Positions 38,595 through 47,661 of a DNA stretch of 64,000 nt are shown piece by piece. The notes beneath the pieces were generated by a model. That model was not told the origin of the DNA, ran no database searches, and saw nothing but the letters and a program-made list of their open reading frames with translations. How positions within the stretch are numbered: position 1 is the first letter of the stretch; each line of letters starts with the position of its first letter. A program made the translations under genes and the position numbers. The stretch is from contig NZ_CP048031.1 of NCBI RefSeq assembly GCF_010092445.1, forward strand, positions 3,968,001-4,032,000, read 5' to 3'. The stretch comes from Shewanella sp. Arc9-LZ (GTDB lineage Bacteria; Pseudomonadota; Gammaproteobacteria; Enterobacterales; Shewanellaceae).

Positions 38595-40082
38595 ATGCCG
38601 CAACAACATTGGTTCATGTGGGGAATAGATATTTTTTCTGGTCTTTTCTTAGTGTTATTTTGGTTATTACTGATCGCTGTAATTTACATGTTTATCGCTG
38701 ATAAATTGCAAACCAAACAAGCCATTCGACACAACTACCCTGTTATCGGTCGATTTCGATATATATTTGAAAAACAAGGTGAGTTTTTTAGACAATACTT
38801 TTTTTCTCAAGATCGCGAAGAACTGCCGTTTAATCGAGCCGAACGCAGTTGGGTATATCGCGCAGCTAAAAATGTTGACAGGACAATTGCGTTTGGGTCG
38901 ACACAAGTTCTGGATAAACCGGGTGCGGTAATGTTCATGAACTCAGCATTCCCTGTCAGTGATCATGACACTCACCAAACCATCGCGGTAATCATTGGTC
39001 CTGAATGTAAACACCCTTACACAACCGATAAAATTTGCCATATCTCGGCCATGAGCTTTGGTGCCTTGTCTCGCCCAGCCATTACAGCACTATCCCATGG
39101 TGCAGCAAAAGCAGGCTGTTGGCTCAATACTGGCGAAGGTGGGTTAAGTCCTTATCATCTAAAAGGACATTGTGATTTAGTGTTTCAGATAGGTACCGCT
39201 AAATATGGTGTGCGTAACGAGCATGGTCATTTAGACCCACAAAAACTGACCGATATTGCCGCTCATCCTGAAGTAAAAATGTTTGAAATTAAATTAAGCC
39301 AAGGTGCTAAGCCTGGCAAAGGTGGTATTTTACCGGCGATAAAAGTCACCGAAGAAATCGCAGCTATTCGCGGTATCCCAGCAGGACAAGACTCCATAAG
39401 CCCCAATGGCCACATTGAATTACATAATGTTGCTGACATTGTCGATATGATCAATCAAGTAAGAGATATCAGCGGTAAACCAACCGGTATTAAAGCGGTA
39501 TTAGGTGACATGTCATGGGTTACTGAATTTCTAGATGAAATTGAACGTCGTGGTATTGAATATGCGCCAGACTTTTTTACCTTAGACAGTTCCGATGGTG
39601 GTACGGGCGCGGCACCACAAGCCTTAATGGATAATGTCGGCTTACCATTGCGCCAAAGTTTACCGTTACTGGTTGATTTACTTAATGAACGCGGCTTTAA
39701 ACAACGTATTAAAGTGATTGCGACCGGTAAAATGATCATGCCGTCATACGTGGCATGGGCATTAGCCACCGGCGCCGACTTTATTGCTTCAGCTCGCGGA
39801 AATATGTTTGCCTTGGGCTGCATTCAATCGTTACAGTGCAACCGAGACACCTGCCCAACCGGTATAACCACTCACAATATACGATTGCAAAAAGGCTTGG
39901 ATCCAAAAGATAAATCTGCACGCGTCGCAAACTACAATCATTTCTTACATTACGATTTAACCATGATCGCACATTCATGTGGTGTAACCGACCCAAGATA
40001 CTTAACCCGTCATCATGCCCGAATAGTGCAATCAACGGGTGTAGCGGTCACTCTCGATAAACATTACCGACATATGCAATAA
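38595..40082 (+). CDS. FMN-binding glutamate-synthase-family protein
   Basis: This 495-residue protein begins with a TM helix (about 10-31) that would anchor it to the inner membrane. The rest is the FMN-binding TIM-barrel domain of glutamate synthase: SFGALSRPAI, the NTGEGGLSPYH segment, AKPGKGG, DGGTGAAP (about 336-343) and the three cysteines of the 3Fe-4S cluster (C-x5-C-x4-C, GCIQSLQCNRDTCPTG). The glutaminase and amidotransferase parts of real GltB are missing, so glutamate synthesis is not expected. The natural reaction and electron partner of these stand-alone proteins are not established. Confidence 0.88.
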   Translation: MPQQHWFMWGIDIFSGLFLVLFWLLLIAVIYMFIADKLQTKQAIRHNYPVIGRFRYIFEKQGEFFRQYFFSQDREELPFNRAERSWVYRAAKNVDRTIAFGSTQVLDKPGAVMFMNSAFPVSDHDTHQTIAVIIGPECKHPYTTDKICHISAMSFGALSRPAITALSHGAAKAGCWLNTGEGGLSPYHLKGHCDLVFQIGTAKYGVRNEHGHLDPQKLTDIAAHPEVKMFEIKLSQGAKPGKGGILPAIKVTEEIAAIRGIPAGQDSISPNGHIELHNVADIVDMINQVRDISGKPTGIKAVLGDMSWVTEFLDEIERRGIEYAPDFFTLDSSDGGTGAAPQALMDNVGLPLRQSLPLLVDLLNERGFKQRIKVIATGKMIMPSYVAWALATGADFIASARGNMFALGCIQSLQCNRDTCPTGITTHNIRLQKGLDPKDKSARVANYNHFLHYDLTMIAHSCGVTDPRYLTRHHARIVQSTGVAVTLDKHYRHMQ

Positions 40083-40228
40083 ATTAAACCTCAACCCCAG
40101 TGAATAACTGGGGTGCGCTGAGCGGATTACTTTGCCGAAGTTAAGAATAGGTGTACAATATATTTTGATATCGATCACAGTAAGTAGTCTTAATGTGATT
40201 TTAAAGAGGCATCAATTCAGGGGATTTC

Positions 40229-40423
40229 GTGTTGAACATAAAAACGAATGCAGCAGATCTAAATGTCAAAAGCTTAAGTTTAAGCTGCAGAAACTGTAAT
40301 CGGATGACAGAAATCGAAGGTGAATTTGTGTGTTTTGAACAAGGAAAAATCAAACGCTTAACTTTAGATCCTTCTCCAGCTGCACTCATAAAAATGGTCT
40401 GTATTGGTTGGCAGAAAAAGTAA
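40229..40423 (+). CDS. Small cysteine-containing protein, possible
   Basis: A GTG start at 40229 is preceded by AGGGG at 6-nt spacing, supporting translation of a 64-residue protein. It has a Cys-x2-Cys pair (SCRNCN) and two further cysteines, so a small metal-binding fold is possible. I do not recognise it. Confidence 0.45.
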   Translation: MLNIKTNAADLNVKSLSLSCRNCNRMTEIEGEFVCFEQGKIKRLTLDPSPAALIKMVCIGWQKK

Positions 40424-40628
40424 GCTTTTGATCATTAGTAGCAGCACTCGTCACCATTGAATCAACTCACTATAATTCCTATCTTCTTCCAAGTATTTGA
40501 TACCGTAAACCAGCCAAATACTAACGACTAAAGTCATTTGAACATGTCAAAATACATCCGTTGATATCACTTTATCTGCATAATGTGCAAATCAATGAAC
40601 CAACATAAGTTGATTAACGCGATGTAAA

Positions 40629-40877
40629 CTAAGAAAGCATGTCCTGCGGATCATCACTTTGTTTAATAATGTTTTTATCAAGGTCTTTGTTCATTGCTTT
40701 AGCTAAAGTGAGTCCTCGAGTCGTTACTCTCAAACCGGCACATAAGTCGTTATAAACTATTTTAATAGCATCATCAGACATGTTACGCGTTTTAAGCATT
40801 GCCATAATAGCAAACCAATCGGTTGTCACTTGATGTCGGGTGCCTTCTAGCGCCGCAATTAACGCAATATTATGCAC
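40629..40877 (-). CDS. Small hypothetical protein with GTG start
   Basis: The protein has 82 residues. The start is GTG at 40877, supported by a strong GGAGGTGA ribosome-binding site 4 nt upstream. It is mostly helical with no signal peptide or TM helix and an acidic C-terminus. I do not recognise a family. Confidence 0.65.
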   Translation of the reverse strand: MHNIALIAALEGTRHQVTTDWFAIMAMLKTRNMSDDAIKIVYNDLCAGLRVTTRGLTLAKAMNKDLDKNIIKQSDDPQDMLS

Positions 40878-41160
40878 AAGTCACCTCCATACACGAATTC
40901 GCACCTTTGATAAAATCCAATTGATTGAAAAATAAAGTTATCTGGAATAAATAACCCACAAGTTAGGCTATAGATTAACTGCGTTGATCACTGTCGTCAA
41001 AAGATTCATTCGCGTTAAATATATCCAGACGATTTAAACACCGCTCAGCGCTGTTAAAGTAGTCAGATACTGAGTGTTTACGCTATAGAGAGATTTTTAT
41101 TTGTGGCAACGACAGTATTTTACCCGACAACATCATAGCGCGATATCCATTGACCAACCC

Positions 41161-42954
41161 TTAATCATTTGGCAGATCTTTTTGTTCATGTTGAATATGC
41201 CAAAGCCGAGCATAAAGCCCTTGTTGAGCTAACAAACTGGTATGAGTTCCATGTTCAACAATCTTACCTTTACTCAATACAACGATTTGGTCAGCATCAA
41301 TAATGGTCGATAAACGATGGGCGACCACTAAACTTGTATGGCCTTTGGCTGCATCTCGCAAGGCGCTCAAAATGGCTTGCTCTGAGCGTGAGTCTAATGA
41401 AGATGTGGCTTCATCGAACACTAAAATAGGCGCTCCTTTCAACACCGCGCGTGCAATAGCAACACGTTGCTTTTCGCCGCCGGAGAGCTTTAATCCTCGC
41501 TCACCGACCTTGGTGTTACCTTTATCCGGCAATGATTCAATAAAGTCACTCAAATGAGCCAATTTAATCGCCGCGAGAATCTCATCGTGAGTCGCATCTG
41601 AGCGACCATACCTAATATTTTCATAAATAGAATCATTAAATAACACAGTATCTTGCGGTACCACTGCGATGGCTCTTCGTAAGGCCTGTTGGCTAAGTTG
41701 ACGCACATCAATACCATCAATAGTGATAGACCCACGGTCAACATCATAAAAGCGGAATAACAGTTTAATGATAGTTGACTTACCTGCGCCACTGTCGCCC
41801 ACTACGGCAATTTTTTTCCCTGCTGGCACATCAAAACTAACGCTGTTTAAAATAGCGCGTTGGTCGTAATGAAAGCTCACATCAGTAAACTTTATTGCCC
41901 CGACAATTGGACTGGCTTCAATAGCATCGACGCGGTCTAACACTTGTGGTTGTTTGTCTAAAATATCAAACATACGTTCAATATTGGCTAATGCCCCACG
42001 GATCTCACGGTAAACAAAGCCTAAAAAATTTAATGGAATGAACAGCTGCATCATAAAAGCATTAATGAGAACAAAGTCACCAATTGTCATCGAGCCTTGG
42101 CTCACTTCATAAGCCGCCAGCGCCATCATAGCCGTCATCGCAACAGCAATAATTAATGCTTGTCCACCGTTAAGCGCAAACAATGATAAACGGTTTTTTC
42201 GCTTTGCAACTTCCCATTGTTCAAGTGCGGAATCATACCGTTGTGACTCAAATTCTTCATTGTTAAAATATTTTACAGTTTCATAATTTAACAAGCTATC
42301 GATTGAACGCGTATTAGCCAGCGAGTCAGCTCTCGCAGCATCGCGCACATAACCCGTGCGCCACTCTGTCGCCACAATTGAATAACCAATATAGGCCACC
42401 ACAGAAAATAAAGTGATCAGCGCAAAACTGGCGCCATAGTTATAAAAGAAAATACCGATCACTAAGGCAATCTCAAGCAGGGTTGGCACAATATTAAATA
42501 CCATAAAGCGCATTAAAAAACTGACGCCACTTGTGCCGCGTTCAATATCACGAGACAGGCCGCCAGTACGGCGATCTAAATGAAAATCAAGATCGAGCCG
42601 ATGTAAATGTTCAAAAACGGCTCTTCCAAGGCGGCGAATAGCGCGTTCGGTAACACGGCCAAATAACGTATCTCGTATCTCGCCAATTATAACATTCAGC
42701 AAACGTACCATGCCGTAAGCTAGCACCAATCCAACAGGAACTGCGATGAGCTGGGCTGAAGATTGCTTATCAAGCGTATCGACTAATTCTTTCAGAATAA
42801 ATGGCAGTGCAACACTCGCAATTTTAGCAACGATTAAGCAAATCATTGCTAACAACACTCGTGCTTTAAATTCTAATAAATATGGCCATAATAATCTTAA
42901 AACATGCCAATTTAACTTCCCTACCGGGCCTTCGAAATACGCAGAAGGTCTCAT
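41161..42954 (-). CDS. ABC exporter, Atm1/HMT type
   Basis: This 597-residue half-transporter has a six-helix membrane domain (about 25-310) and a C-terminal ATPase with Walker A VGDSGAGKST, signature LSGGEKQR, Walker B ILVFDEATSSLD and the H-loop VVAHRLSTI. The N-terminal region and the segment RDIERGTSGVSFLMRFMVFN match the Atm1/HMT1/ABCB7 subfamily, which exports glutathione-linked sulfur or metal species, rather than MsbA. It would act as a homodimer in the inner membrane. No operon partner is seen. Confidence 0.88.
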   Translation of the reverse strand: MRPSAYFEGPVGKLNWHVLRLLWPYLLEFKARVLLAMICLIVAKIASVALPFILKELVDTLDKQSSAQLIAVPVGLVLAYGMVRLLNVIIGEIRDTLFGRVTERAIRRLGRAVFEHLHRLDLDFHLDRRTGGLSRDIERGTSGVSFLMRFMVFNIVPTLLEIALVIGIFFYNYGASFALITLFSVVAYIGYSIVATEWRTGYVRDAARADSLANTRSIDSLLNYETVKYFNNEEFESQRYDSALEQWEVAKRKNRLSLFALNGGQALIIAVAMTAMMALAAYEVSQGSMTIGDFVLINAFMMQLFIPLNFLGFVYREIRGALANIERMFDILDKQPQVLDRVDAIEASPIVGAIKFTDVSFHYDQRAILNSVSFDVPAGKKIAVVGDSGAGKSTIIKLLFRFYDVDRGSITIDGIDVRQLSQQALRRAIAVVPQDTVLFNDSIYENIRYGRSDATHDEILAAIKLAHLSDFIESLPDKGNTKVGERGLKLSGGEKQRVAIARAVLKGAPILVFDEATSSLDSRSEQAILSALRDAAKGHTSLVVAHRLSTIIDADQIVVLSKGKIVEHGTHTSLLAQQGLYARLWHIQHEQKDLPND

Positions 42955-43305
42955 TTATGCTCCAATTAATTACCACTGCTATAGGCAGTTCGCCACGACC
43001 TAATATTGATTGTCTTATTATATGTCATTTTCTAATCAGACATCGGTCACATTACTATGGATTAAGTCCACACTCATGTTTAACATAAAAGGGCTATTTG
43101 AGCGTCAGGTAAATAGTACTTTAGAACTATCAATGAATAAAATCACACAGACTAAAATACTACTTTTTAAATTTTTTTAGTCATTTTATGCTTTTTTAAG
43201 CTAAATAGAGTTATTTCTGTCAGCAGAATTTGTTACTCTTCAAGCACAGATAAACGCCTGTTTGATAATAAACAAACAACGATTTACTAGTTTAAAGGAT
43301 GCTTT
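42955..43305. other. Intergenic, no other gene seen
   Basis: This divergent promoter region lies between the ABC exporter and the 58-residue gene. It is AT-rich, and the frames found are shadows without ribosome-binding sites. Confidence 0.45.
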
Positions 43306-43482
43306 ATGTTGGATAGCTCGAAAATTCAATACCCACCATTACAATTAATACAAACATGGGTATGGATGATGATTGAATCAGGTAACCCTGAACTGCAAGA
43401 TAAAGGGCGTGATAATCTTATTTCAGCGTTTGGCAGTTTAGCTAAGGCCAATGAATACTTAGTACAACATATAAAAAAATAA
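43306..43482 (+). CDS. Small protein of 58 residues
   Basis: An ATG preceded by AAAGGA at 6 nt spacing begins a protein with N-terminus MLDSSKIQYPPLQLIQ, ending ...EYLVQHIKK. It is helical and mixed in charge, with tryptophans near the start and no TM helix. The stop codon is the first base pairs of a strong terminator, so the transcript is very short. I do not recognise the family. Confidence 0.65.
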   Translation: MLDSSKIQYPPLQLIQTWVWMMIESGNPELQDKGRDNLISAFGSLAKANEYLVQHIKK

Positions 43483-43507
43483 GGCGCATTGTGCGCCTTA
43501 TTTTTTT
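43481..43507 (+). terminator. Terminator overlapping stop of 58-residue gene
   Basis: AAGGCGCA-ttg-TGCGCCTT followed by a T-run. The first A residues are the gene's stop codon. It also faces the convergent aroG. Confidence 0.9.
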
Positions 43508-43526
43508 AGGTGTAACTAATCAAATA

Positions 43527-44582
43527 TCAAGCTTTACGACGGTCAAGTACACTCTTATTGAGTGTTGCTAAAAGTGACTCTGTATCATCCCAGCCGATAC
43601 AAGCATCTGTTACGCTCTGTCCATAACACAATGCACTACCTTCAATAAGGTCTTGGCGTCCTTCAACTAAATGACTTTCAACCATCACACCAAAAATAGC
43701 ATGATTACCTTGAGATATTTGCCCTGCAACATCATCGGCAACCATCATCTGCTTCTTGTAATCTTTACTACTATTAGCATGGCTAAAATCAATCATAATA
43801 TTATCTGTCAAACCAGATTTAGCCAGCTGCTTGGCAATGTCGGACACGTGTTCGGCACTATAATTAGGCGCCCGACCTCCACGTAAAATAATATGACAAT
43901 CTGGATTCCCTTTGGTTGACACTATGGCTGAATGACCAAACTTAGTGACCGACAAGAAATGATGTGGAGCACTCGCAGCTCCAATGGCATCAATAGCCAC
44001 TTTAATGGTTCCATCGGTACCATTTTTAAATCCTACTGGACAAGATAGCCCCGATGATAGTTCACGGTGTACTTGAGATTCGGTAGTACGTGCACCAATA
44101 GCGCCCCAACACATCATGTCAGCAACATATTGAGGCGTGATCATATCTAAAAACTCACCTGCTGTTGGTATACCAGAGTCATTTAAATCAACGAGTAATT
44201 TACGAGCGGTCCGTAAACCATCATTTAATTGAAAACTGTTATCCATATACGGATCATTAATTAACCCTTTCCAACCTACTGTCGTTCTCGGCTTTTCAAA
44301 ATACACTCGCATGACAATTTCAAGCTGATTTTTATACTGTTCCCGCAATTTAACTAAGCGTTGACCATACTCTAAGGCGGCAACAGGATCATGAATTGAA
44401 CAAGGGCCAATCACCACTAATAAGCGATCATCTTTACGGGCTAGAATTTGATGAATACTGTTACGCGCATTGAAAACAGTTGATGATGCATGTTCGGTTG
44501 CCGGAAATCGTTCTAGAATCGCAATGGGTGGAAGCAATTCTTTTATTTCATCGATACGAATATCGTCATTTTGATAATGCAT
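43527..44582 (-). CDS. aroG: 3-deoxy-7-phosphoheptulonate synthase (DAHP synthase), AroG type
   Basis: This first enzyme of the shikimate pathway condenses phosphoenolpyruvate with erythrose 4-phosphate. Its 351 residues align almost end to end with E. coli AroG: LLVVIGPCSIHDP (about 55-67), MRVYFEKPRTTVGWKG, GARTTESQVHRELSSG, HANSSKDYKKQ and GVMVESHLVEG. Phenylalanine feedback is likely by homology but not proven from sequence. It is monocistronic, and no TyrR box or attenuator is evident upstream. Confidence 0.95.
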   Translation of the reverse strand: MHYQNDDIRIDEIKELLPPIAILERFPATEHASSTVFNARNSIHQILARKDDRLLVVIGPCSIHDPVAALEYGQRLVKLREQYKNQLEIVMRVYFEKPRTTVGWKGLINDPYMDNSFQLNDGLRTARKLLVDLNDSGIPTAGEFLDMITPQYVADMMCWGAIGARTTESQVHRELSSGLSCPVGFKNGTDGTIKVAIDAIGAASAPHHFLSVTKFGHSAIVSTKGNPDCHIILRGGRAPNYSAEHVSDIAKQLAKSGLTDNIMIDFSHANSSKDYKKQMMVADDVAGQISQGNHAIFGVMVESHLVEGRQDLIEGSALCYGQSVTDACIGWDDTESLLATLNKSVLDRRKA

Positions 44583-45010
44583 AGTGGTTACAACTCCGGC
44601 AAAACGTCTTATGAGTCTGATTCAATAAATAAATCAGCTGATACGATTCATTAAAAATGATAAAAAACCATCGAAAAAATGAACATGAATCATCAATTTA
44701 ACCAGTATCTATCGACAAATCAATCAAGTATTATTCATCAGTGCCGATAGTAGTGACTATCAGTATGTGATTGGGAATACGTAATAGGAAGCAATAGCAA
44801 CTGAGCTCACTTGGCTACCCCGTAAACCGAGTATGAAATACACTTATACATTGATTTTTTAGCACCAAATATCACTAACATAAACTGTCTCATAAAAAAG
44901 ACACTCTGATGATATTAATATGCTTTACTTTAATGATTAACATCATTAATTCAACACAAGGAAGATGAGCAACTTAATACTTGGCAAGCTATCCAGAGGA
45001 GGATAACAGA
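44583..45010. other. Divergent aroG/solute-binding gene intergenic region
   Basis: This stretch carries the aroG promoter region and that of the gene at 45011. The one notable element is the inverted repeat at 44930-44949. No other gene, riboswitch or tRNA is seen. Confidence 0.4.
44930..44949. promoter_or_regulatory. 20-bp palindrome upstream of solute-binding-like gene
   Basis: An 8-4-8 perfect inverted repeat (TTAATGAT, TAAC, ATCATTAA), 62 bp before the TTG start at 45011. It could be an operator. No factor is assigned. Confidence 0.4.
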
Positions 45011-45853
45011 TTGAAATATTTTAATATTTATTTATTAGGTTCATTGTTAACTCTTTGCAATCCTGCGATTGCCACGTCAGTAGATCCCATCGATGATACG
45101 CACGAATTAGTCGAACTCCACTCGCAAAATTACCATACAACGTTGATTCCGATCATTAATAGCATCAGTTTCTCTACCAGTAACAGTATTGCACCCTACT
45201 TCTTTACCGATGAAAACACTGGTGTGCAGTATGACCTTCTGAAGGCTGCTCTGGACAGTGAAAATATAGACATAAAAGAGATTGTGCATGCGCCTAATTT
45301 GCGTGCGCAGCGCCTAGTCAAAACCAATAAAATAGACTGCATGATCAATGCACCCGATAACGTGGCAGGACTATTTTATACACAGAGCTTGCTTGAATAT
45401 CAAAATAGCGTGTTTTACTTATCTAGAAATAACCTTAAGATTGAACAAATTACCGATCTTAGCGCATTGTCTATTTTAGGATTCCAAAATTCAAAACAAT
45501 ACTTAGGTGATGAGTTTAAAGACATCGCGAATGCCAACCCTAACTACAGTGAAATCACCAATCAGAAAAGCCAAGTGGTGATGTTATTTAATGGATATGT
45601 GGAGGTCATTGTTTTAGAAAGACGAATATTTGAATATTATCGTCATTTACTCAAATCAAAACTCGATACCAGCATACCAGTAACAGAAGTGGCACTCTTT
45701 GACCCTGCTCAACGTAAAATTGCCTGTTATGATCAAAAAACGACTAACCGAGTAGATAGTGCCATTACTACACTCAAACAGTCATATCGCTACCAAGAGA
45801 TACTCGATCTAGCTGAACAAAACAATTATCAACCGCAGTATCAAATACCTTAA
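45011..45853 (+). CDS. Periplasmic solute-binding-protein-like protein
   Basis: The start is TTG 45011, supported by GAGGAGG 8 nt upstream and a resulting signal peptide (MKYFNIYLLGSLLTLCNPAIA). The open frame reaches 44981 without support. The mature protein is about 260 residues. A region with TDENTGVQYDLLKAAL, AQRLVKTNKIDCMIN and a later SILGFQNSKQYLG follows the layout of family 3 (amino-acid type) extracellular solute-binding domains. No transporter subunits are nearby, so it may be a sensor or orphan binding protein. Ligand is unknown. Confidence 0.7.
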   Translation: MKYFNIYLLGSLLTLCNPAIATSVDPIDDTHELVELHSQNYHTTLIPIINSISFSTSNSIAPYFFTDENTGVQYDLLKAALDSENIDIKEIVHAPNLRAQRLVKTNKIDCMINAPDNVAGLFYTQSLLEYQNSVFYLSRNNLKIEQITDLSALSILGFQNSKQYLGDEFKDIANANPNYSEITNQKSQVVMLFNGYVEVIVLERRIFEYYRHLLKSKLDTSIPVTEVALFDPAQRKIACYDQKTTNRVDSAITTLKQSYRYQEILDLAEQNNYQPQYQIP

Positions 45854-45858
45854 AGGTA

Positions 45859-47079
45859 CTAATTTTGTTTAAACGCTTGCAGCTTAATTTGGTAACGTTG
45901 CTTATTATTGCTATCACTTAAGGCTAACGCACGTTTAAGGTTTTTCTCAGCCAGACGCTCTTCACCTGTTGCCCAATAAGCCCTAGACAACCCAAAATAA
46001 AATTCATGACGATAATCCGCTTTATCAACTGCTCGTTTATACCATATGAGTGCATCTTGATATTGCTTATCAAAATACGCTTGTTGAGCCATGTCAAAAT
46101 AGTAAAACGGATTATTTATTCTCGCGAGTTCAAGCACTTTATGTATTTGCGCCCATTCATCTAAACGCCCTTGTTCACCTAAAATCAACGCCAAATTGTA
46201 TAATGTGGTTAAATCTTGCGAGTCAATTTGTAACGCTAAACGATATGCATATTCAGCCTCAACTTCGTAGCCCTTATGTCGATAAATAACCGCTAGAGTA
46301 TTGATGGCCGCCACATATTGCGGATCCAATTGAATGCTTTTTTTAACCAGTGCATAAGCCGCATCAAAATCAGTTTTAATTAACGCTTCTGCTGCAATAT
46401 TATTATAAAACATCGCGGTTAGCTGGCGCTTATTAACTGTTTTTTTATGATACGCACGCACAGAGCGTTCAGGCAAAAAGTCCACTAGAACATCAGTACC
46501 TCTAAATAACACAGTGTTATTAGCCCTTGGAGGTAACAAACGTAAATTAACGTGACCATTAACTAAATAAAAACCACCTCGCCTATCCCAAACGGGTTCT
46601 ACATCTATGTCATTAAACTCCACGGGCACATTTAACGCATCAGCCAACGCCGCCGATAACACAACCAAAGACATACAATTACCTTGACGATTAAGCACCG
46701 TTTCACTGGCTGAGCGGGTAACATTATCACGATACTCAAAACCACCATCTTGTGCGCCTATATATTGAGCCAACCATTCATTAGCCAGAATATTTTGACT
46801 GCGAAGAGTACTATCTGCTTGAAACTGTCGCCTAAATTGTGCGACAAACTTATCAGGTAAACGATAAATATCATCAATAGCCACAGTCTCAACAGGCATG
46901 AACATTTCATCATGAAATAGGTCAGTAATCTTGATTGCTTTGTTTTGGGGCTGAGTTGATTGACAAGCGCTCATGCTGAAAAGTAAAACAATAAGCAGTA
47001 GATGGGTCCATTGAAGTCGTAAGTGGTCATCCTTGGCAAAGGAATTAACCTCTGTCTTTTTTGGGTGATGAGTAAACAT
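45859..47079 (-). CDS. TPR lipoprotein with transglutaminase-like domain
   Basis: This 406-residue envelope lipoprotein has a hydrophobic segment and lipobox (SMSAC, Cys39). A papain-like/transglutaminase-type domain follows, with a plausible Cys-His-Asp set: Cys135 (RQGNCMSL), His176 (NGHVNLR) and Asp200 (VLVDFLP). At least four tetratricopeptide-like helical repeats (about 225-400) complete it. This pattern suggests a peptidase-like or acyl-transfer domain presented with a protein-binding scaffold, but the reaction is unknown. It converges with the solute-binding-like gene. Confidence 0.78.
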   Translation of the reverse strand: MFTHHPKKTEVNSFAKDDHLRLQWTHLLLIVLLFSMSACQSTQPQNKAIKITDLFHDEMFMPVETVAIDDIYRLPDKFVAQFRRQFQADSTLRSQNILANEWLAQYIGAQDGGFEYRDNVTRSASETVLNRQGNCMSLVVLSAALADALNVPVEFNDIDVEPVWDRRGGFYLVNGHVNLRLLPPRANNTVLFRGTDVLVDFLPERSVRAYHKKTVNKRQLTAMFYNNIAAEALIKTDFDAAYALVKKSIQLDPQYVAAINTLAVIYRHKGYEVEAEYAYRLALQIDSQDLTTLYNLALILGEQGRLDEWAQIHKVLELARINNPFYYFDMAQQAYFDKQYQDALIWYKRAVDKADYRHEFYFGLSRAYWATGEERLAEKNLKRALALSDSNNKQRYQIKLQAFKQN

Positions 47080-47176
47080 TATTCAGCCCTCAGATAGGAA
47101 TACGCTATCTAAAAGCATAGTCAATAGATGCCCATTAGGCCAAAACAACCACTACAAGTTTGTAATGGCTTATTAG

Positions 47177-47512
47177 CTACTGAGGAGGATTTACACTAAC
47201 AGGAGGATCTATTTGGATAAAAAGTTGTGTGTCTTGATATTCGTAGGGACGATAAAATTGATTGCCACAGCTAAAATAATGAAATGGTGACGTCACGGCT
47301 AAACAACCAATAGGCAGTGATTGCAAAATCATTATCTGCTGTTGCTGTCTTAACAACTCTTGCCATTCGTGCTGTTGTAATACACTGTCGCGAACAGCAA
47401 AAGCATCAAAAGGCGTTGATGACTGGCGCACCACAACGGTGCCAGCATAGCTTGCTGCGCTTAATAACAAAGATCCCATTAATAAATTTATCAGTATTGG
47501 TTTCATCATCAC
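47177..47512 (-). CDS. Secreted hypothetical protein
   Basis: This 111-residue protein has a signal peptide (about 1-23, ending in SAASYA). The mature part is short and glutamine-rich (LLRQQQQIMILQ), with two cysteines that could pair. No family recognised. Confidence 0.6.
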   Translation of the reverse strand: MMMKPILINLLMGSLLLSAASYAGTVVVRQSSTPFDAFAVRDSVLQQHEWQELLRQQQQIMILQSLPIGCLAVTSPFHYFSCGNQFYRPYEYQDTQLFIQIDPPVSVNPPQ

Positions 47513-47611
47513 CTCATCACAGATTTCATCATCTAATAGTGTATACGTTAAGCTGGCACATGGCCCTTTATTTACCTCAATTGAGTCAGTAATAACGTTA
47601 TTAATCTACAA

Positions 47612-47640
47612 AAAAAAACAGAACCCTAAGGTTCTGTTTT
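47612..47640 (-). terminator. Rho-independent terminator of amt
   Basis: AAAACAGAACC pairs with GGTTCTGTTTT. On the minus strand a T-run of ten follows. Confidence 0.85.
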
Positions 47641-47661
47641 CTATGTTAGCTAATTAACTCA

